A program made the translations under genes and the position numbers. Under the pieces are notes generated by a model, which saw nothing but the letters and a program-made list of their open reading frames with translations, was not told where the DNA came from and searched no databases. 64,000 nucleotides of DNA. It comes from an uncultured Alistipes sp. GTDB lineage: Bacteria; Bacteroidota; Bacteroidia; Bacteroidales; Rikenellaceae. Shown here in pieces: positions 16,437 to 26,504 of the stretch (its first letter is position 1; the number at the start of each line of letters is the position of its first letter). The stretch is from NCBI RefSeq assembly GCF_949296715.1, contig NZ_CASFQD010000057.1, positions 1 through 64,000 on the forward strand. Direction: 5' to 3'.

Positions 16437-17642
16437 TTATTTCAGCCCCAGCTTTTTGGCGATCTCCTTGGGCAGCGCCTGCTTGTTGACCATGATCGAG
16501 GTGGTCTTGTAGGCGACGAACGGACGCGAGAAGTACCAGAATCCGTCGTAGGGCGGCAGGACGTTCCACGAGTTCTGCACCTTGTAGTAGCGGTTGCCGG
16601 CCTGGTCCGTGGCCGTGCCCATGATGAGCATGCCGTGGTCGTCGGTCGTCTCGTAGTTGTCGAACGCCGTCTGGCGCATCTCCTGCGTGATGGTGCGCTC
16701 CTTGCCCGGCTTGTCGAACTTGTAGAGCGCCGCCTCCTTCTCGCGGTCGGTGAGCTTGCCCCAGCGCTCGGCCTCCGTGCCGCTCATGCTCTCGGTGTCG
16801 GCCTCCGGCACGATGCCGATGGCCTTCGTGCGGCTGAAGCCCTTTTCGCTTACGTCCGTACCCCACGATACGGTGTAGCCCTGCTCGAGGGCGTGGTCGA
16901 TAATCTGCATCATCTCGTCGAGCGGTACGTTGTAGACCGTGCCCCACATCCAGTTGTCGGGCACCTCGATGATGAACTGCGAGTAGAAGGGGTGATGCGT
17001 GAACGACGAGATGTCGATGTAGTTGTCCAGGTCGATGGGCAGCTGCGCCGCGAACGTCTCGGGCGTGTACTCCTTGCCTTCGTAGGTGAAGGTCTCGGGC
17101 AGCGGGCCGAAATATTCGTCCAGAATGGCGTCGAAGCCGCGCTTCCAGGCCGTCGAGAGGGCCTTGCGGGACTTGTCGCCCGTCTGGATCACCGCGTCGA
17201 GGTAGGCCTTCAGCACGACCGAAAGCTCATGGAAGTCGGGCTTCTCGGTGCCGTAGTTCAGGCCCGGGTAGACCTCGAACGGCACGATGCCGTGGGCCTT
17301 GATCCCCTCGGTCACGTCGTGCGAGGCGCCGCCTTCGGCGAAGTTGATCGTCCCGTGCATGCGGACATACTTCTCGGCCTTGTCCATGAACGAGTGGCGC
17401 ACGATCCACATCTCCGAGAGGTGCATGGCGGGACCTCCGGCACGCAGAATCTCGCTCTCGAGGAACGAGAGCGTCGAGAAGCACCAGCACGTGCCGCTGC
17501 GGCTCTGGTCCTTGACCGGCGTCGTGGGGATGATCTTCGTGTCGGTGAAACGGTAGCCTTCCGCGGACGTCGTGTCGGCGGTCTGCGCCCCTGCCGTAAG
17601 AGCGATGCAGAGGGCGAAAAGCGAAAGCATCAGGTTTTTCAT
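16437..17642 (-). CDS. Secreted C1B cysteine peptidase (bleomycin hydrolase/aminopeptidase C type)
   Basis: A 401-residue papain-fold peptidase with a signal peptide (cleavage near TAGA-Q, residue 19). The catalytic Cys is C52 in SGTCWCFST, the catalytic His is in DDHGMLIMG (about residue 343) and the Asn is in KVQNSWN. The inserted helical region (LNYGTEKPDFHEL onward) matches the C1B (PepC/bleomycin hydrolase) subfamily, but export is unusual compared with cytosolic PepC. It lies 21 bp downstream of topA on the same strand and is probably co-transcribed with it. Confidence 0.9.
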   Translation of the reverse strand: MKNLMLSLFALCIALTAGAQTADTTSAEGYRFTDTKIIPTTPVKDQSRSGTCWCFSTLSFLESEILRAGGPAMHLSEMWIVRHSFMDKAEKYVRMHGTINFAEGGASHDVTEGIKAHGIVPFEVYPGLNYGTEKPDFHELSVVLKAYLDAVIQTGDKSRKALSTAWKRGFDAILDEYFGPLPETFTYEGKEYTPETFAAQLPIDLDNYIDISSFTHHPFYSQFIIEVPDNWMWGTVYNVPLDEMMQIIDHALEQGYTVSWGTDVSEKGFSRTKAIGIVPEADTESMSGTEAERWGKLTDREKEAALYKFDKPGKERTITQEMRQTAFDNYETTDDHGMLIMGTATDQAGNRYYKVQNSWNVLPPYDGFWYFSRPFVAYKTTSIMVNKQALPKEIAKKLGLK

Positions 17643-17663
17643 CTTATGGGTGGTTTTAAGTGG

Positions 17664-19961
17664 TTATTTTTTCGAGGAGGAGACGATTTTCAGGCAGTCG
17701 TCGAGTGTCAGCGTCTCGGGCTTGGCCCCCTTCGGCAGACGGTAGTTCTTGCCCTTGTAGGCGATGTAGGCGCCGTAACGGCCGTTCTTGACCAGCATGT
17801 CGGGGTCCTCAGGGAAGCTGCGCAGCGGCGTGTTGACCGCGGCGGCAGCCGCCTGGTGCGCCCGCACGATCTCCACGGCGCGGTCGTAGGTGAGCGTGTA
17901 GGGGTCGTCGCCCTTTGCGAGCGAGGCGAACGACTTGCCGTAGCGCACGTAGGCGCCGTATTTGCCGATGCCGACCGTCAGCGTCTCGCCGTCGAGTTCG
18001 CCGAGCGTGCGGGGCAGCGCGAAGAGCTCGAGCGCCTCGTCGAGCGTAATCGACTCGATGAGCTGCCCCTTCTTGAGCGAGGCGAAGCGGCTCTTCTCAC
18101 CCTCGGCACCCTCGATCTCGACCATCGGGCCGTAGCGGCCGATGCGCGCCTTGACCGCGTGTCCCGTCTTGGGGTCGGTGCCCAGGATGCGAACCTGGCT
18201 CTTCTTGTCGGTCTGCTTCTCGATGGCCGAGTCGACCATCTTGTGGAACGGCCCGTAGAAGGAGGCGATCATCTCCTTCCACGTGATGTCTCCCTCGGCG
18301 ATGCGGTCGAACTCCTTTTCGACGCGCGCCGTGAAGTTGTAGTCGACGATCGGCCCGAACTGCGCCTCGAGGTAGTCGTTCACCACCATGCCGATGTCCG
18401 TCGGCGAGAGGCGGTTCTTCTCCTTGCCGAAGTTCTCCGTGAGGTTCTTCGCCGTGATGCGGCCGTCGGCGAGCGTCAACTGCACGTAGCCGCGCTTCTG
18501 TCCGTCGCGGTTCTGCTTGACGACGTAGCCGCGGTTGATGATCGTGGTGATCGTCGGGGCGTAGGTCGACGGGCGGCCGATGCCCAGCTCCTCGAGCCGC
18601 TTGACGAGCGACGCCTCGTTGTAGCGTGCCGGGGCCGAGGTGAAGCGCTCCGTGGCGGTGATCTGCGTCGAGACGACGCGGTCACCTTCCGCGAGCTTCG
18701 GCAGCAGTCCTTCGCCGCTCTCCGCAGCCTGGTCGTCGTCCGTCGACTCGGAGTAGAGACGCAGGAATCCGTCGAAGCGGATTACCTCGCCCTGTGCGAC
18801 GAACTGGCTCGGCGTGTTGTCCATGCCGATGACGACCGTCGTGCGGTCGAGCTCCGCGCAGACCATCTGCGAGGCGACCGTGCGCTTCCAAATCAGTTCG
18901 TAGAGCCTCTTCTCGGCGGCCGTGCCCTCGATCTCCTGCCGGTCGATGTACGACGGGCGGATGGCTTCGTGGGCCTCCTGCGCCCCCTTGGTCTTGGTCT
19001 TGTAGTTGAACCAGCGCGAATACTTTTCGCCGTAGAGCTTCGTGATTTCCTCCTTGCACTGCGCGAGGGCCTGCTGCGAGAGGTTCACCGAGTCGGTACG
19101 CATGTAGGTGATCAGACCCTGTTCGTAGAGGTGCTGTGCCACGGACATCGTCTGCGAGACCGACATGCCTAACTTGCGGCCCGCCTCCTGCTGGAGCGTC
19201 GAGGTGGTGAACGGCGGCGCCGGGTAGCGCTGTGCGGGCTTCTCCTCGGCCTTCACGACCGTGAAGGTGGCGCCGATGCAGCTTTGCAGGAAGGCTTCGG
19301 CTTCGTCGCGCGTCTCGAAACGCGACGAAAGCTCGGCCTTGAAGAGGGTCTTTTCGGGGTCGTCGGCGGCGTGGAACTGTGCCACGACACGGAAGTAGGG
19401 CGTGGAGCGGAAGGCGATGATCTCGCGCTCGCGCTCGACAATCAGCCGCACGGCCACCGACTGTACGCGGCCCGCCGAGAGCGACGGCCGCACCTTCTTC
19501 CAGAGTACGGGCGAGAGCTCGAAGCCCACCAGCCGGTCCAGGATGCGGCGCGCCTGCTGGGCGTTCACGAGGTCCATGTTGACCGTGCGCGGCTTTTCAA
19601 TCGCCTCGAGGATCGCCCGCTTGGTGATTTCGTGGAAGACGATGCGCTTGGTCTGGTCGACGGGGAGACCCAACACTTCGGTCAGGTGCCAGGCGATGGC
19701 TTCTCCTTCGCGGTCTTCATCGGAGGCGAGCCAGACGGTCTTCTCCTTTGCCAGGCGCGCCAGTTCGTCGACCACCTTCTTCTTGTCGGCCGGCACTTCG
19801 TAGACGGGGCGGAACCCCTCGGCGATGTCGATGCCGAGGTCCTTTTTCGAAAGGTCGCGGATATGTCCGAAACTCGACTTGACGATGTAGTCCTTGCCGA
19901 GGAATTTCTCGATGGTTTTCGCTTTTGCCGGAGACTCGACGATAACTAAATTTTCCTGCAT
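17664..19961 (-). CDS. topA: DNA topoisomerase I
   Basis: A type IA topoisomerase that relaxes negative supercoils. The 765-residue protein has the N-terminal Toprim domain (NLVIVESPAKAKTIEKFLG; acidic triad in LASDEDREGEAIAWHL), the active-site Tyr in LITYMRTDSVNLS (about residue 286) and the RPSTYAPTITTIINRGYV motif. The C-terminus has three to four short repeats (type ARIGRYGPMVEIE, VGIGKYGAYVRYGKSFASL, VKNGRYGAYIAYKGKNYRLPKG) in place of zinc ribbons. The length is normal for the Bacteroidetes. Confidence 0.97.
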   Translation of the reverse strand: MQENLVIVESPAKAKTIEKFLGKDYIVKSSFGHIRDLSKKDLGIDIAEGFRPVYEVPADKKKVVDELARLAKEKTVWLASDEDREGEAIAWHLTEVLGLPVDQTKRIVFHEITKRAILEAIEKPRTVNMDLVNAQQARRILDRLVGFELSPVLWKKVRPSLSAGRVQSVAVRLIVEREREIIAFRSTPYFRVVAQFHAADDPEKTLFKAELSSRFETRDEAEAFLQSCIGATFTVVKAEEKPAQRYPAPPFTTSTLQQEAGRKLGMSVSQTMSVAQHLYEQGLITYMRTDSVNLSQQALAQCKEEITKLYGEKYSRWFNYKTKTKGAQEAHEAIRPSYIDRQEIEGTAAEKRLYELIWKRTVASQMVCAELDRTTVVIGMDNTPSQFVAQGEVIRFDGFLRLYSESTDDDQAAESGEGLLPKLAEGDRVVSTQITATERFTSAPARYNEASLVKRLEELGIGRPSTYAPTITTIINRGYVVKQNRDGQKRGYVQLTLADGRITAKNLTENFGKEKNRLSPTDIGMVVNDYLEAQFGPIVDYNFTARVEKEFDRIAEGDITWKEMIASFYGPFHKMVDSAIEKQTDKKSQVRILGTDPKTGHAVKARIGRYGPMVEIEGAEGEKSRFASLKKGQLIESITLDEALELFALPRTLGELDGETLTVGIGKYGAYVRYGKSFASLAKGDDPYTLTYDRAVEIVRAHQAAAAAVNTPLRSFPEDPDMLVKNGRYGAYIAYKGKNYRLPKGAKPETLTLDDCLKIVSSSKK

Positions 19962-19992
19962 TGCGTGGTATGTGGCTTTTCTGAAATGCGAA

Positions 19993-20016
19993 AACCTAAG
20001 TCGTTACACTTAGGTT
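19993..20016 (-). terminator. Hairpin between the DUF4270 gene and topA
   Basis: A perfect 8-bp inverted repeat (AACCTAAG/CTTAGGTT) with an 8-nt loop is followed on the minus strand by TTTTCG. The T run is short, so it may attenuate rather than fully stop transcription from the DUF4270 gene into topA. Confidence 0.5.
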
Positions 20017-20039
20017 CGCGGTTCGGTTTCTGTGACTGT

Positions 20040-21761
20040 TTACTTGATCATCGTATAGGTGATGTCGAACTTGATCGGCGCATGGTTGCGCACCGTCGAT
20101 CCTTCGGCTTCGGCCTGCCCCTGGAAGACGCCGAACGAAGGCGTGTAGAGGCTGTATGCCTCGGGCCCGATATATACGGTGCGGTTCTTCACCTTCTCCA
20201 GATCGACGGCCCGGTTCTCCTTGGCGGCCGCCTTCTTCTCGTCCGTGTAGCTGTTCCACAGCTGCTGGACGTAGCCCGTGATGTCCATGATGTAGCATCC
20301 GCGGCTGCGGTTGATGTACCCTCCGTAGGAGAGTTCCGTGCCGTAGTTCGTCTCGTAGAGGTAGTTGTAGTCGCTGACGGCCGTCAGGGTCTTGTAGTCC
20401 GTATAGAGTCCCAGCCGGCTCGGGGCCGCGGTCATCTCCTCGATCAGCCGCACGATGTCGAGCGGCTGCCCGTCGTCGGTCGACCCCTTGTCGACGTTCT
20501 CCCATTTGTAGTCGCTGTCGGTGAAGTAGATGTACATGCGCACCTGGTTGAAGGCGAGCGTCTCGAACTGCTTGCCGCTTTCGGCGTATTCCTGTGCGAG
20601 AATCGCATCCAGGTCGTCGAAGAACTCCTGCGTGAAGGTCATCTCCGTCACGACGCCGGCCATGCCCTCGACATAGACCATCGGCGTCTCGGGGCGCTCC
20701 TCGTTCGTCTCCTCGGCATACTCCGGTACGATGTGTATCTCGCCGGCCGTCGCCGGATTGTATTGCGTGTAGTCGTGGTCCAGCACGTTGACCGAGACGC
20801 TGCCGTATTCGACCCCCTCCACATAGAAGTTGTAGGTCATGCCGACGGTATCCTTGATGATCGTCGGGTCGCTCTCCAGGCGGTTGCGGGCGTAGATCGT
20901 CAGGCCCGACTCCTCGAGCTTCGTGGCGTAGATCGTCCCCTTGCCGTGCTCGGTCAGCGGGGCGTCGGGGTCGGGGCAGATGTAGAGCCCCTTGAAGGCC
21001 TTGACCCAGTATTCGAGGCTGTCGTAGCTGTAGATCGAATATTCATCCTTGTGCTCGCCCTCCTGCAGCATCAGGCGGTTGACGAACGAGCGTCCCTCGG
21101 CCGTGGGCTTGAGCGTGACGCTCGTCACCGCAGGCCCGTTGTTGTTGCCCAGCGTGAAGGTGAAGAGCTTTTTCGAGGGGTCGTAGACCCGGTCCGCGGC
21201 GTTGTGCGTGCCGTTGGGGTCCAGCGGATTGAAATTCGCGTAGAAGACCGTGTCGCGCTTGCTCTTGCCCTCGCCGAGCGGCTTGTCGGTCAGGTAGGCG
21301 TTGCTCACGATCTCGTAGACGGCGAAGGTCTGCTCGGTGAGCGTGTCGGTCCCGTAGCTCGAGAACGAGAGGTTGAGCTGTGCCGAGTCGAAGATCGGCT
21401 TGTAGCCGAAATACCCTTCGCCGACCTTGTAGTAGTAGTTGGCGAACTGGGTGAGGAATCCCGCCGTGCGCAGTCCGAGCGTGTCGTTGAGCTGGGAGCC
21501 GAGGTAGCCGTAGGAGATGTTCGACGTGACGATCGAGTCGGTCCTGTACAGGCGCGTCTCGACGTATTTCCGGGGATTGAGCTTGTCGAACTCCAACTTT
21601 ACGTGCCCGGCCTTCATCTGCTGGTTCTCCGGTACGATGTTCGAACCCAGCGTATCGTCGACCGTGGTGCAGGAGCCGCAGGCGGCGGCGGCGAGCACGG
21701 CAAGGGCGGCGGGCACGAAGGTGCGGAGCGTGCGGCGGAAGAAGTTATTGTAACGCTTCAT
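20040..21761 (-). CDS. DUF4270 lipoprotein
   Basis: A 573-residue protein with a lipoprotein signal (lipobox region LAAAAC, C28). The start is the ATG at 21761 (MKRYNNFF), because the longer upstream frame lies inside the preceding gene. It matches the DUF4270 family of the Bacteroidetes in length and pattern: VDDTLGSNIVPENQQ near the N-terminus, and a C-terminus with GGYINRSRGCYIMDITGYVQ. The function is unknown; it is probably an outer-membrane-anchored or periplasmic beta protein. It overlaps the stop of the glycogen synthase-like gene by 17 bp, a conserved gene pair in this phylum. Confidence 0.85.
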   Translation of the reverse strand: MKRYNNFFRRTLRTFVPAALAVLAAAACGSCTTVDDTLGSNIVPENQQMKAGHVKLEFDKLNPRKYVETRLYRTDSIVTSNISYGYLGSQLNDTLGLRTAGFLTQFANYYYKVGEGYFGYKPIFDSAQLNLSFSSYGTDTLTEQTFAVYEIVSNAYLTDKPLGEGKSKRDTVFYANFNPLDPNGTHNAADRVYDPSKKLFTFTLGNNNGPAVTSVTLKPTAEGRSFVNRLMLQEGEHKDEYSIYSYDSLEYWVKAFKGLYICPDPDAPLTEHGKGTIYATKLEESGLTIYARNRLESDPTIIKDTVGMTYNFYVEGVEYGSVSVNVLDHDYTQYNPATAGEIHIVPEYAEETNEERPETPMVYVEGMAGVVTEMTFTQEFFDDLDAILAQEYAESGKQFETLAFNQVRMYIYFTDSDYKWENVDKGSTDDGQPLDIVRLIEEMTAAPSRLGLYTDYKTLTAVSDYNYLYETNYGTELSYGGYINRSRGCYIMDITGYVQQLWNSYTDEKKAAAKENRAVDLEKVKNRTVYIGPEAYSLYTPSFGVFQGQAEAEGSTVRNHAPIKFDITYTMIK

Positions 21762-22551
21762 AGAATCGGTTGTAATTGTCGAAAAAGTCCTCCGCTTCGG
21801 GCGACTGGTACTCGAGCATCGGCTTCCCGCTCTCGCGGGCGATGCGCAGCACCTCTTCGTCGACATCTTTCGATGCGGCGACGATGCCGTCGGCATACTG
21901 CATAACGAAGCGGCAGAGGTTTTCGTATGAAGGCCGTGCGAGAATGTCGAGATTTTTCTCGTCGACACCCTCTCCGGCGATCTTTGCGGCGATTCCGGGG
22001 TCCAGCTCGCCGGCGAATCCGTCGGCGTAGAGCGAGACGACGATCTTCACGTCGCGGAAGATCGGGTCGTCGACGAAGACCTGCTTTAGGTAGACCGGGA
22101 TCACCGACGTGAACCATCCGTGGCAGTGGACGACCGTGGGGGTCCAGCGCAGCTTCTTGACCGTCTCGAGCACGCCGCGGGCAAAGAAGATGGCCCGTTC
22201 GTCGTTGTCGGCGAACCAGCCGCCCTCGGCGTCGTTGAGCACGGCCTTGCGCGAGAAGTAGTCGTCGTTGTCGATGAAGTAGATCTGTACGCGGGCTGCG
22301 GGGATCGACGCGACCTTGATGATGAGCTGGTGGTCGTTGTCGTCGATGATGAGGTTCATGCCCGACAGGCGGATGACCTCATGCAACTGGTGCCGCCGTT
22401 CGTTGATGCAGCCGTAGCGGGGCATGAACGTGCGGATTTCGTTTCCGCGCTCCTGCATCGCCTGCGTCAAAGCACGGCAAAGCTTGGAACACTCCGTATC
22501 GGGAAGGTAGGGAGCGATTTCCTGACATACGTACAGAATCTTGCTTGCCAT
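21745..22551 (-). CDS. GT5-type glycogen synthase catalytic domain protein
   Basis: A 268-residue protein that contains only the N-terminal starch/glycogen synthase catalytic domain (GT5): ILYVCQEIAPYLPDTECSKLCRALTQAMQERGNEIRTFMPRYG and VVHCHGWFTSVIPVYLK. The C-terminal GT1-like donor domain is missing, as in other short Bacteroidetes glycogen synthase-like proteins next to DUF4270. Because the ADP-glucose pocket spans both domains, independent activity is doubtful. An exact -7 box lies 22 bp upstream of the ATG. Confidence 0.8.
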   Translation of the reverse strand: MASKILYVCQEIAPYLPDTECSKLCRALTQAMQERGNEIRTFMPRYGCINERRHQLHEVIRLSGMNLIIDDNDHQLIIKVASIPAARVQIYFIDNDDYFSRKAVLNDAEGGWFADNDERAIFFARGVLETVKKLRWTPTVVHCHGWFTSVIPVYLKQVFVDDPIFRDVKIVVSLYADGFAGELDPGIAAKIAGEGVDEKNLDILARPSYENLCRFVMQYADGIVAASKDVDEEVLRIARESGKPMLEYQSPEAEDFFDNYNRFYEALQ

Positions 22552-22572
22552 GGTCCGATTGTTTTATTGGGG

Positions 22573-22580
22573 CAAAGGTA
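22573..22580 (-). promoter_or_regulatory. -7 box for the glycogen synthase-like/DUF4270 pair
   Basis: Minus strand TACCTTTG is an exact TAnnTTTG match, 22 bp before the start codon at 22551. Confidence 0.6.
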
Positions 22581-22591
22581 CGAAAAAAATC

Positions 22592-23641
22592 TTAAAGAAT
22601 CAGCATCGCGTCGCCGTAAGTGCCGAAGCGGTACCCTTCCTGGCGGGCGACCCGGTATGCCTCCATGACCTGTTCGTATCCGCCGAAGGCGGCGACCATC
22701 ATCAGCTGCGTGGAGTAGGGCAGGTGGAAGTTGGTGACCATGGCGTCGGCCACGGTGAAGTCGTAGGGCGCGAAGATGAACTTGTTGGTCCACCCCTCCA
22801 TGGGCTTGATCATGCCGTTGGTCGAGACGGCCGTTTCGATCGTGCGCATGACCGTCGTGCCGATGGCCACGACCTTGTGTCCGTTGCGCTTGGCGGAGTT
22901 CACGGCCTCGGCGGCCTCCTCCGTGACGAAGAACTGCTCGGAGTCCATCTTGTGCTTCGAGAGGTCCTCGACGTCGACCGTGCGGAAGTTGCCCAGCCCG
23001 ACGTGCAGCGTGATGAACGCCGAATCGATGCCCTTGATCTCCATGCGCTTGAGCAGGTGCTTCGAGAAGTGCATGCCGGCCGTCGGGGCGGCCACGGCGC
23101 CCTCGTGGCGGGCGAAGATCGTCTGGTAGCGTTCGGCATCCTCGGGTTCGACCTTTTCGCGCACCCACTTCGGCAGGGGCGTCTCGCCGAGGCTGAAGAG
23201 CGTCTGCTTGAACTCCTCGTAGGAGCCGTCGAAGAGGAAGCGCAGCGTGCGGCCGCGCGAGGTGGTGTTGTCGATCACCTCGGCCACGAGCAGGTCGTCG
23301 TCGCCGAAGTAGAGCTTGTTGCCGATGCGGATCTTGCGGGCCGGGTCGACCAGCACGTCCCACAGCCGCAGGTCGCGGTTCAGTTCGCGCAGCAGGAAGA
23401 TTTCGATCTCCGCACCGGTCTTCTCCTTGTTGCCGTAGAGGCGTGCCGGAAAGACCTTCGTGTCGTTGAACAGGAAGAGGTCCTTTTCGTCGAAATATTC
23501 GATGATGTCCTTGAAGATGCGGTGTTCGATGGTCCCCTTGGCGCGGTTGACGACCATCAGCCGCGCGTCGTCGCGGTTTTCCGTCGGGTACTTGGCCAGC
23601 ATTTCCGGCGCGAACTCATACCCGTATTGCGATAGTTTCAT
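22592..23641 (-). CDS. queA: SAM:tRNA ribosyltransferase-isomerase QueA
   Basis: Transfers and isomerises the ribosyl part of SAM onto preQ1 in tRNA to make epoxyqueuosine. The 349-residue protein has the family start [29 protein letters not shown], the central [19 protein letters not shown] and [14 protein letters not shown] motifs, and the C-terminal [19 protein letters not shown]. It overlaps truB by 4 bp (ATGA), so the two tRNA-modification genes are coupled. Confidence 0.96.
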   Translation of the reverse strand: MKLSQYGYEFAPEMLAKYPTENRDDARLMVVNRAKGTIEHRIFKDIIEYFDEKDLFLFNDTKVFPARLYGNKEKTGAEIEIFLLRELNRDLRLWDVLVDPARKIRIGNKLYFGDDDLLVAEVIDNTTSRGRTLRFLFDGSYEEFKQTLFSLGETPLPKWVREKVEPEDAERYQTIFARHEGAVAAPTAGMHFSKHLLKRMEIKGIDSAFITLHVGLGNFRTVDVEDLSKHKMDSEQFFVTEEAAEAVNSAKRNGHKVVAIGTTVMRTIETAVSTNGMIKPMEGWTNKFIFAPYDFTVADAMVTNFHLPYSTQLMMVAAFGGYEQVMEAYRVARQEGYRFGTYGDAMLIL

Positions 23642-24420
23642 ACGTCAGTGCTCTTTTTTTCGTTCGAGAGATGAGACAGATTATTTTCTATACGCAAATT
23701 ATCCCGTTTTGTTTCAAGTTGCTGCAACTTTTCGAGAAAATCATCCAGCGCCCAGGCATTCCCGACCGTGAATCCGCCGCTGCGGGTCCGCCGCAGCGAG
23801 GTGAGGTGGGCGCCGCTGCGGAGGCTTTCGCCGATCTCGCGGGCCAGCGAACGGATGTAGGTCCCCTTGCTGCAGCGCACGCGGATGCGGATGCGCGGCA
23901 GGTCGCATTCGAGCAGCTCCATCTCGTAGACCGTGATGAGCGCCTGCCGCACGGGCACCTCCTCGCCGGCGCGCGCCAGGTCGTAGGCGCGCGTGCCTTC
24001 GATCTTCTTGGCCGAGTAGACGGGCGGCGTCTGCAACCGCTCGCCCGTGAGCGACGCGAGGGCCTCCAGGACGGCTTCGCGCGTGATGTGTTCCCAGGGG
24101 TAGGTCCGGTCGACGGGGTGCTCCAGGTCGTAGCTCGGGGTCGTGGCCCCCAGCAGCACGTCGGCCACGTACTCCTTCTCCTCGGCCTGCAGTGCGTCGA
24201 CGAGCTTCGTCGCGCGGCCGATGCAGACGAGCAGCACGCCCGTGGCGAGCGGGTCGAGCGTCCCGGCGTGCCCCACCTTGATCTTGCGGTATCCCAGTTT
24301 GCGGAGCGAGAACTTCACCTTGCGGACCACGTCCGTGGAGGTCCACTCCAGCGGCTTGTCCACGACGGCGATGTAGCCCTCCTCGAAGTTGATGCCCCGC
24401 AGGTCCTGCGTATGCTTCAT
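23638..24420 (-). CDS. truB: tRNA pseudouridine-55 synthase TruB
   Basis: Makes the pseudouridine in the T loop of tRNAs. The 260-residue protein has the TruB catalytic segment [20 protein letters not shown] (catalytic Asp) and [16 protein letters not shown]. The N-terminus carries an extension before the conserved [14 protein letters not shown]. It lies 10 bp after uppP and overlaps queA by 4 bp. Confidence 0.96.
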   Translation of the reverse strand: MKHTQDLRGINFEEGYIAVVDKPLEWTSTDVVRKVKFSLRKLGYRKIKVGHAGTLDPLATGVLLVCIGRATKLVDALQAEEKEYVADVLLGATTPSYDLEHPVDRTYPWEHITREAVLEALASLTGERLQTPPVYSAKKIEGTRAYDLARAGEEVPVRQALITVYEMELLECDLPRIRIRVRCSKGTYIRSLAREIGESLRSGAHLTSLRRTRSGGFTVGNAWALDDFLEKLQQLETKRDNLRIENNLSHLSNEKKSTDV

Positions 24421-24430
24421 CGCGTCCGGA

Positions 24431-25222
24431 TTAGAGGATGTAGCTTAGGATCGAGACGATGCCGGCCGCAGCGCAGTAGAGGGCGAACCAGATGAGCTTG
24501 CCGCGCTTGACCACTTCGATCATGAACTTGCAGGCGAGGCATCCGGTGACGAACGAGGCGACGAAGCCCGCGGCGAGGGGCCCGGCGGCGATACCGGCCG
24601 TCAGGTCGCCGCTGACGGCCTGCAGGAAGGTTTCGCCCAGAATGGGGATCAGCACCATGAGGAACGAGAACTGGGCCACGGCGGCCTTCTTGTTGCCGAG
24701 CAGCAGTCCCGTGGCGATCGTCGTGCCCGAGCGCGAGAGACCCGGCATGGCGGCGCAGGCCTGCGCCAGGCCGATGATGAAGGCGTCGCGGTAGGAGATC
24801 GTCTCCTTCTGCCGCGGCTTGGCGTAGTAGGCGAACGAGAGCAGCGCGGCGGTGAGCAGCAGCATGGCGCCGACGATGACGAGGATATAGGGGGCGTCGA
24901 GCATGGCGTTGATCTGGTCCTTCAGGAGGAATCCGACGATGCCGATCGGGATCATCGAGAGCAGGAGTTTCAGTACGTAGGCCTGCTCCTCGTTGAAGCG
25001 GCGCGAGAAGAGCCCGCGCAGCAGGCGCCAGATTTCGCTCCAGAGCACCACGATCGTGCTCAGGACTGTGGCGGCGTGCAGGGCCACGTCAAAGGTGAGA
25101 TTCTCTTCGAGTTCGACGCCGAGGAGTTCCTTGGCGATTTGCAGGTGTCCGCTGCTCGATACGGGCAGGAATTCCGTGATACCCTGCACGATGCCGAGCA
25201 GGATGGCTTGCAGTGTGTCCAT
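24431..25222 (-). CDS. uppP: Undecaprenyl-diphosphatase UppP (BacA)
   Basis: An integral membrane phosphatase that regenerates undecaprenyl phosphate for peptidoglycan and other glycans. The 263-residue, polytopic protein has the BacA motifs [13 protein letters not shown] near the N-terminus and [13 protein letters not shown] in the middle. The linkage to ftsX, DUF3098, truB and queA is a conserved run in the Bacteroidales. Confidence 0.96.
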   Translation of the reverse strand: MDTLQAILLGIVQGITEFLPVSSSGHLQIAKELLGVELEENLTFDVALHAATVLSTIVVLWSEIWRLLRGLFSRRFNEEQAYVLKLLLSMIPIGIVGFLLKDQINAMLDAPYILVIVGAMLLLTAALLSFAYYAKPRQKETISYRDAFIIGLAQACAAMPGLSRSGTTIATGLLLGNKKAAVAQFSFLMVLIPILGETFLQAVSGDLTAGIAAGPLAAGFVASFVTGCLACKFMIEVVKRGKLIWFALYCAAAGIVSILSYIL

Positions 25223-25243
25223 GTGTTGTTTCGGGGTTTGGGT

Positions 25244-25507
25244 TTATTTGTCGTAACGTTTCATGATCGCGTAGATCTCCACGACGAAGCCCGCGATGAC
25301 GAGGATCGGGGCCAGCGTGATGCGCCGCCACGAGAACATGGCGTAGTTGAATTCGTCGGGCGAGTCGCTGCCGCCGCCCGCCATGAGGATGAAGCCGAGG
25401 AGGATGACGGCGAAGCCGACGGCCAGTATGATGTAGTTGCGGCGCGTGAGCGGCATGCGGGGATTTTCCGGTGCGGGCTCCTGGACTTTCTTGTTCTCTT
25501 TTTTCAT
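25244..25507 (-). CDS. DUF3098 small membrane protein
   Basis: An 87-residue protein with a charged cytoplasmic N-terminus and two membrane segments (about 27-44 and 63-80) separated by GGGSDSPDEFNYAMFSWRRI, as in the DUF3098 family. It starts 4 bp after ftsX and lies 21 bp before uppP. The function is unknown; the constant position between ftsX and uppP suggests an envelope role. Confidence 0.85.
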   Translation of the reverse strand: MKKENKKVQEPAPENPRMPLTRRNYIILAVGFAVILLGFILMAGGGSDSPDEFNYAMFSWRRITLAPILVIAGFVVEIYAIMKRYDK

Positions 25508-25511
25508 GTAC

Positions 25512-26393
25512 TTAATAGAGGTATATCTTGTTGGACTTCATGTTGACGAACTTGTTGAGGGCGATGACGGTGAAGGTGCCGGAAATGACGATTCCGCCCA
25601 CGACCATCGAACCGGCGATGATGGCGATCTTGACCGCCTCGGTGATGGACATCAGCTCGGGGACCGCCTCGTTGAGCCCGTAGACCGCCAGGCAGAGGAG
25701 CACCGATGCGCCCAGTCCGGAGAGGACGCCCTGCGTGAGGCTGCTCCCGAGGAAGGGGCGCATGATGAACCACTTGGTTGCGCCGACGAGCTTCATCGTG
25801 TTGATGAGGTAGCGTTTCGAGAAGATCGCCAGCCGGATCGTGTTGTTGAGCAGGATCAGCGAGATGACGAGCAGCGCCCCGCCGAAGAGCAGCAGCACGA
25901 GGCGGATCTTGCCGACGGTGGCGTGCAGCCGCTGCGCCATGCGTGCCGGATAGGAGACGTGTTCGACGCCCGGCAGGTGCTCCGCCGCCGCGATGAAGCC
26001 CTCGAGCAGCACCGTGTCGGCCGAGGCGGCCGTGAGGGTCAGTTCGTAGGAGTCCAGCAGGGGGTTCTCGCCGAGCACCTCCTCGAACTGGCTGCCGAAC
26101 ATCTTGCGGAACTCGGCGTCGTCGGCCTTTTCGTCGCGGGAGACGAAGGCGACCGAGCCGACGATCTCCTCGGCCGAGAGGGTCGCGGCGATCCGCTCCT
26201 TCGCCTCGTCGGAGAGCCCGTTTTTCAGCTCCACGCTCACCGAGATGCTCTGCTGGAGCGTGTCGGCGACCTTCATCGCTGTGACCATCAGGTAGCCTAC
26301 CGAACCGAGCAGGAAGAGCACCAGCGTGATGCTCACCGTCGATACGATGTAGGAGTTGCGCACCTTGCGCTTGAGCCTCTTGTCATCCTTCAT
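25512..26393 (-). CDS. ftsX: FtsX-like ABC permease
   Basis: The membrane partner of FtsE in control of septal peptidoglycan hydrolases. The 293-residue protein has four membrane segments (first about 22-45, the other three in the C-terminal half) and a periplasmic loop of about 110 residues. The start is the ATG at 26393 (MKDDKRLKRKVRNSYIVST); upstream in-frame sequence is not conserved in character. ftsE is not adjacent. No -7 box is seen in the 111-bp gap upstream, which holds two small GC-rich hairpins. Confidence 0.9.
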   Translation of the reverse strand: MKDDKRLKRKVRNSYIVSTVSITLVLFLLGSVGYLMVTAMKVADTLQQSISVSVELKNGLSDEAKERIAATLSAEEIVGSVAFVSRDEKADDAEFRKMFGSQFEEVLGENPLLDSYELTLTAASADTVLLEGFIAAAEHLPGVEHVSYPARMAQRLHATVGKIRLVLLLFGGALLVISLILLNNTIRLAIFSKRYLINTMKLVGATKWFIMRPFLGSSLTQGVLSGLGASVLLCLAVYGLNEAVPELMSITEAVKIAIIAGSMVVGGIVISGTFTVIALNKFVNMKSNKIYLY

Positions 26394-26504
26394 AGTTCTG
26401 AAATCTCTTTTCTGGTTGGCGGGGAGCATCCTCCTCCCCGGCTGTTCCCGACCGGCGGTTTCCTGCCGGCTGCTTTCTGCCGCTCCGCATCTTCGCGGCG
26501 GCCT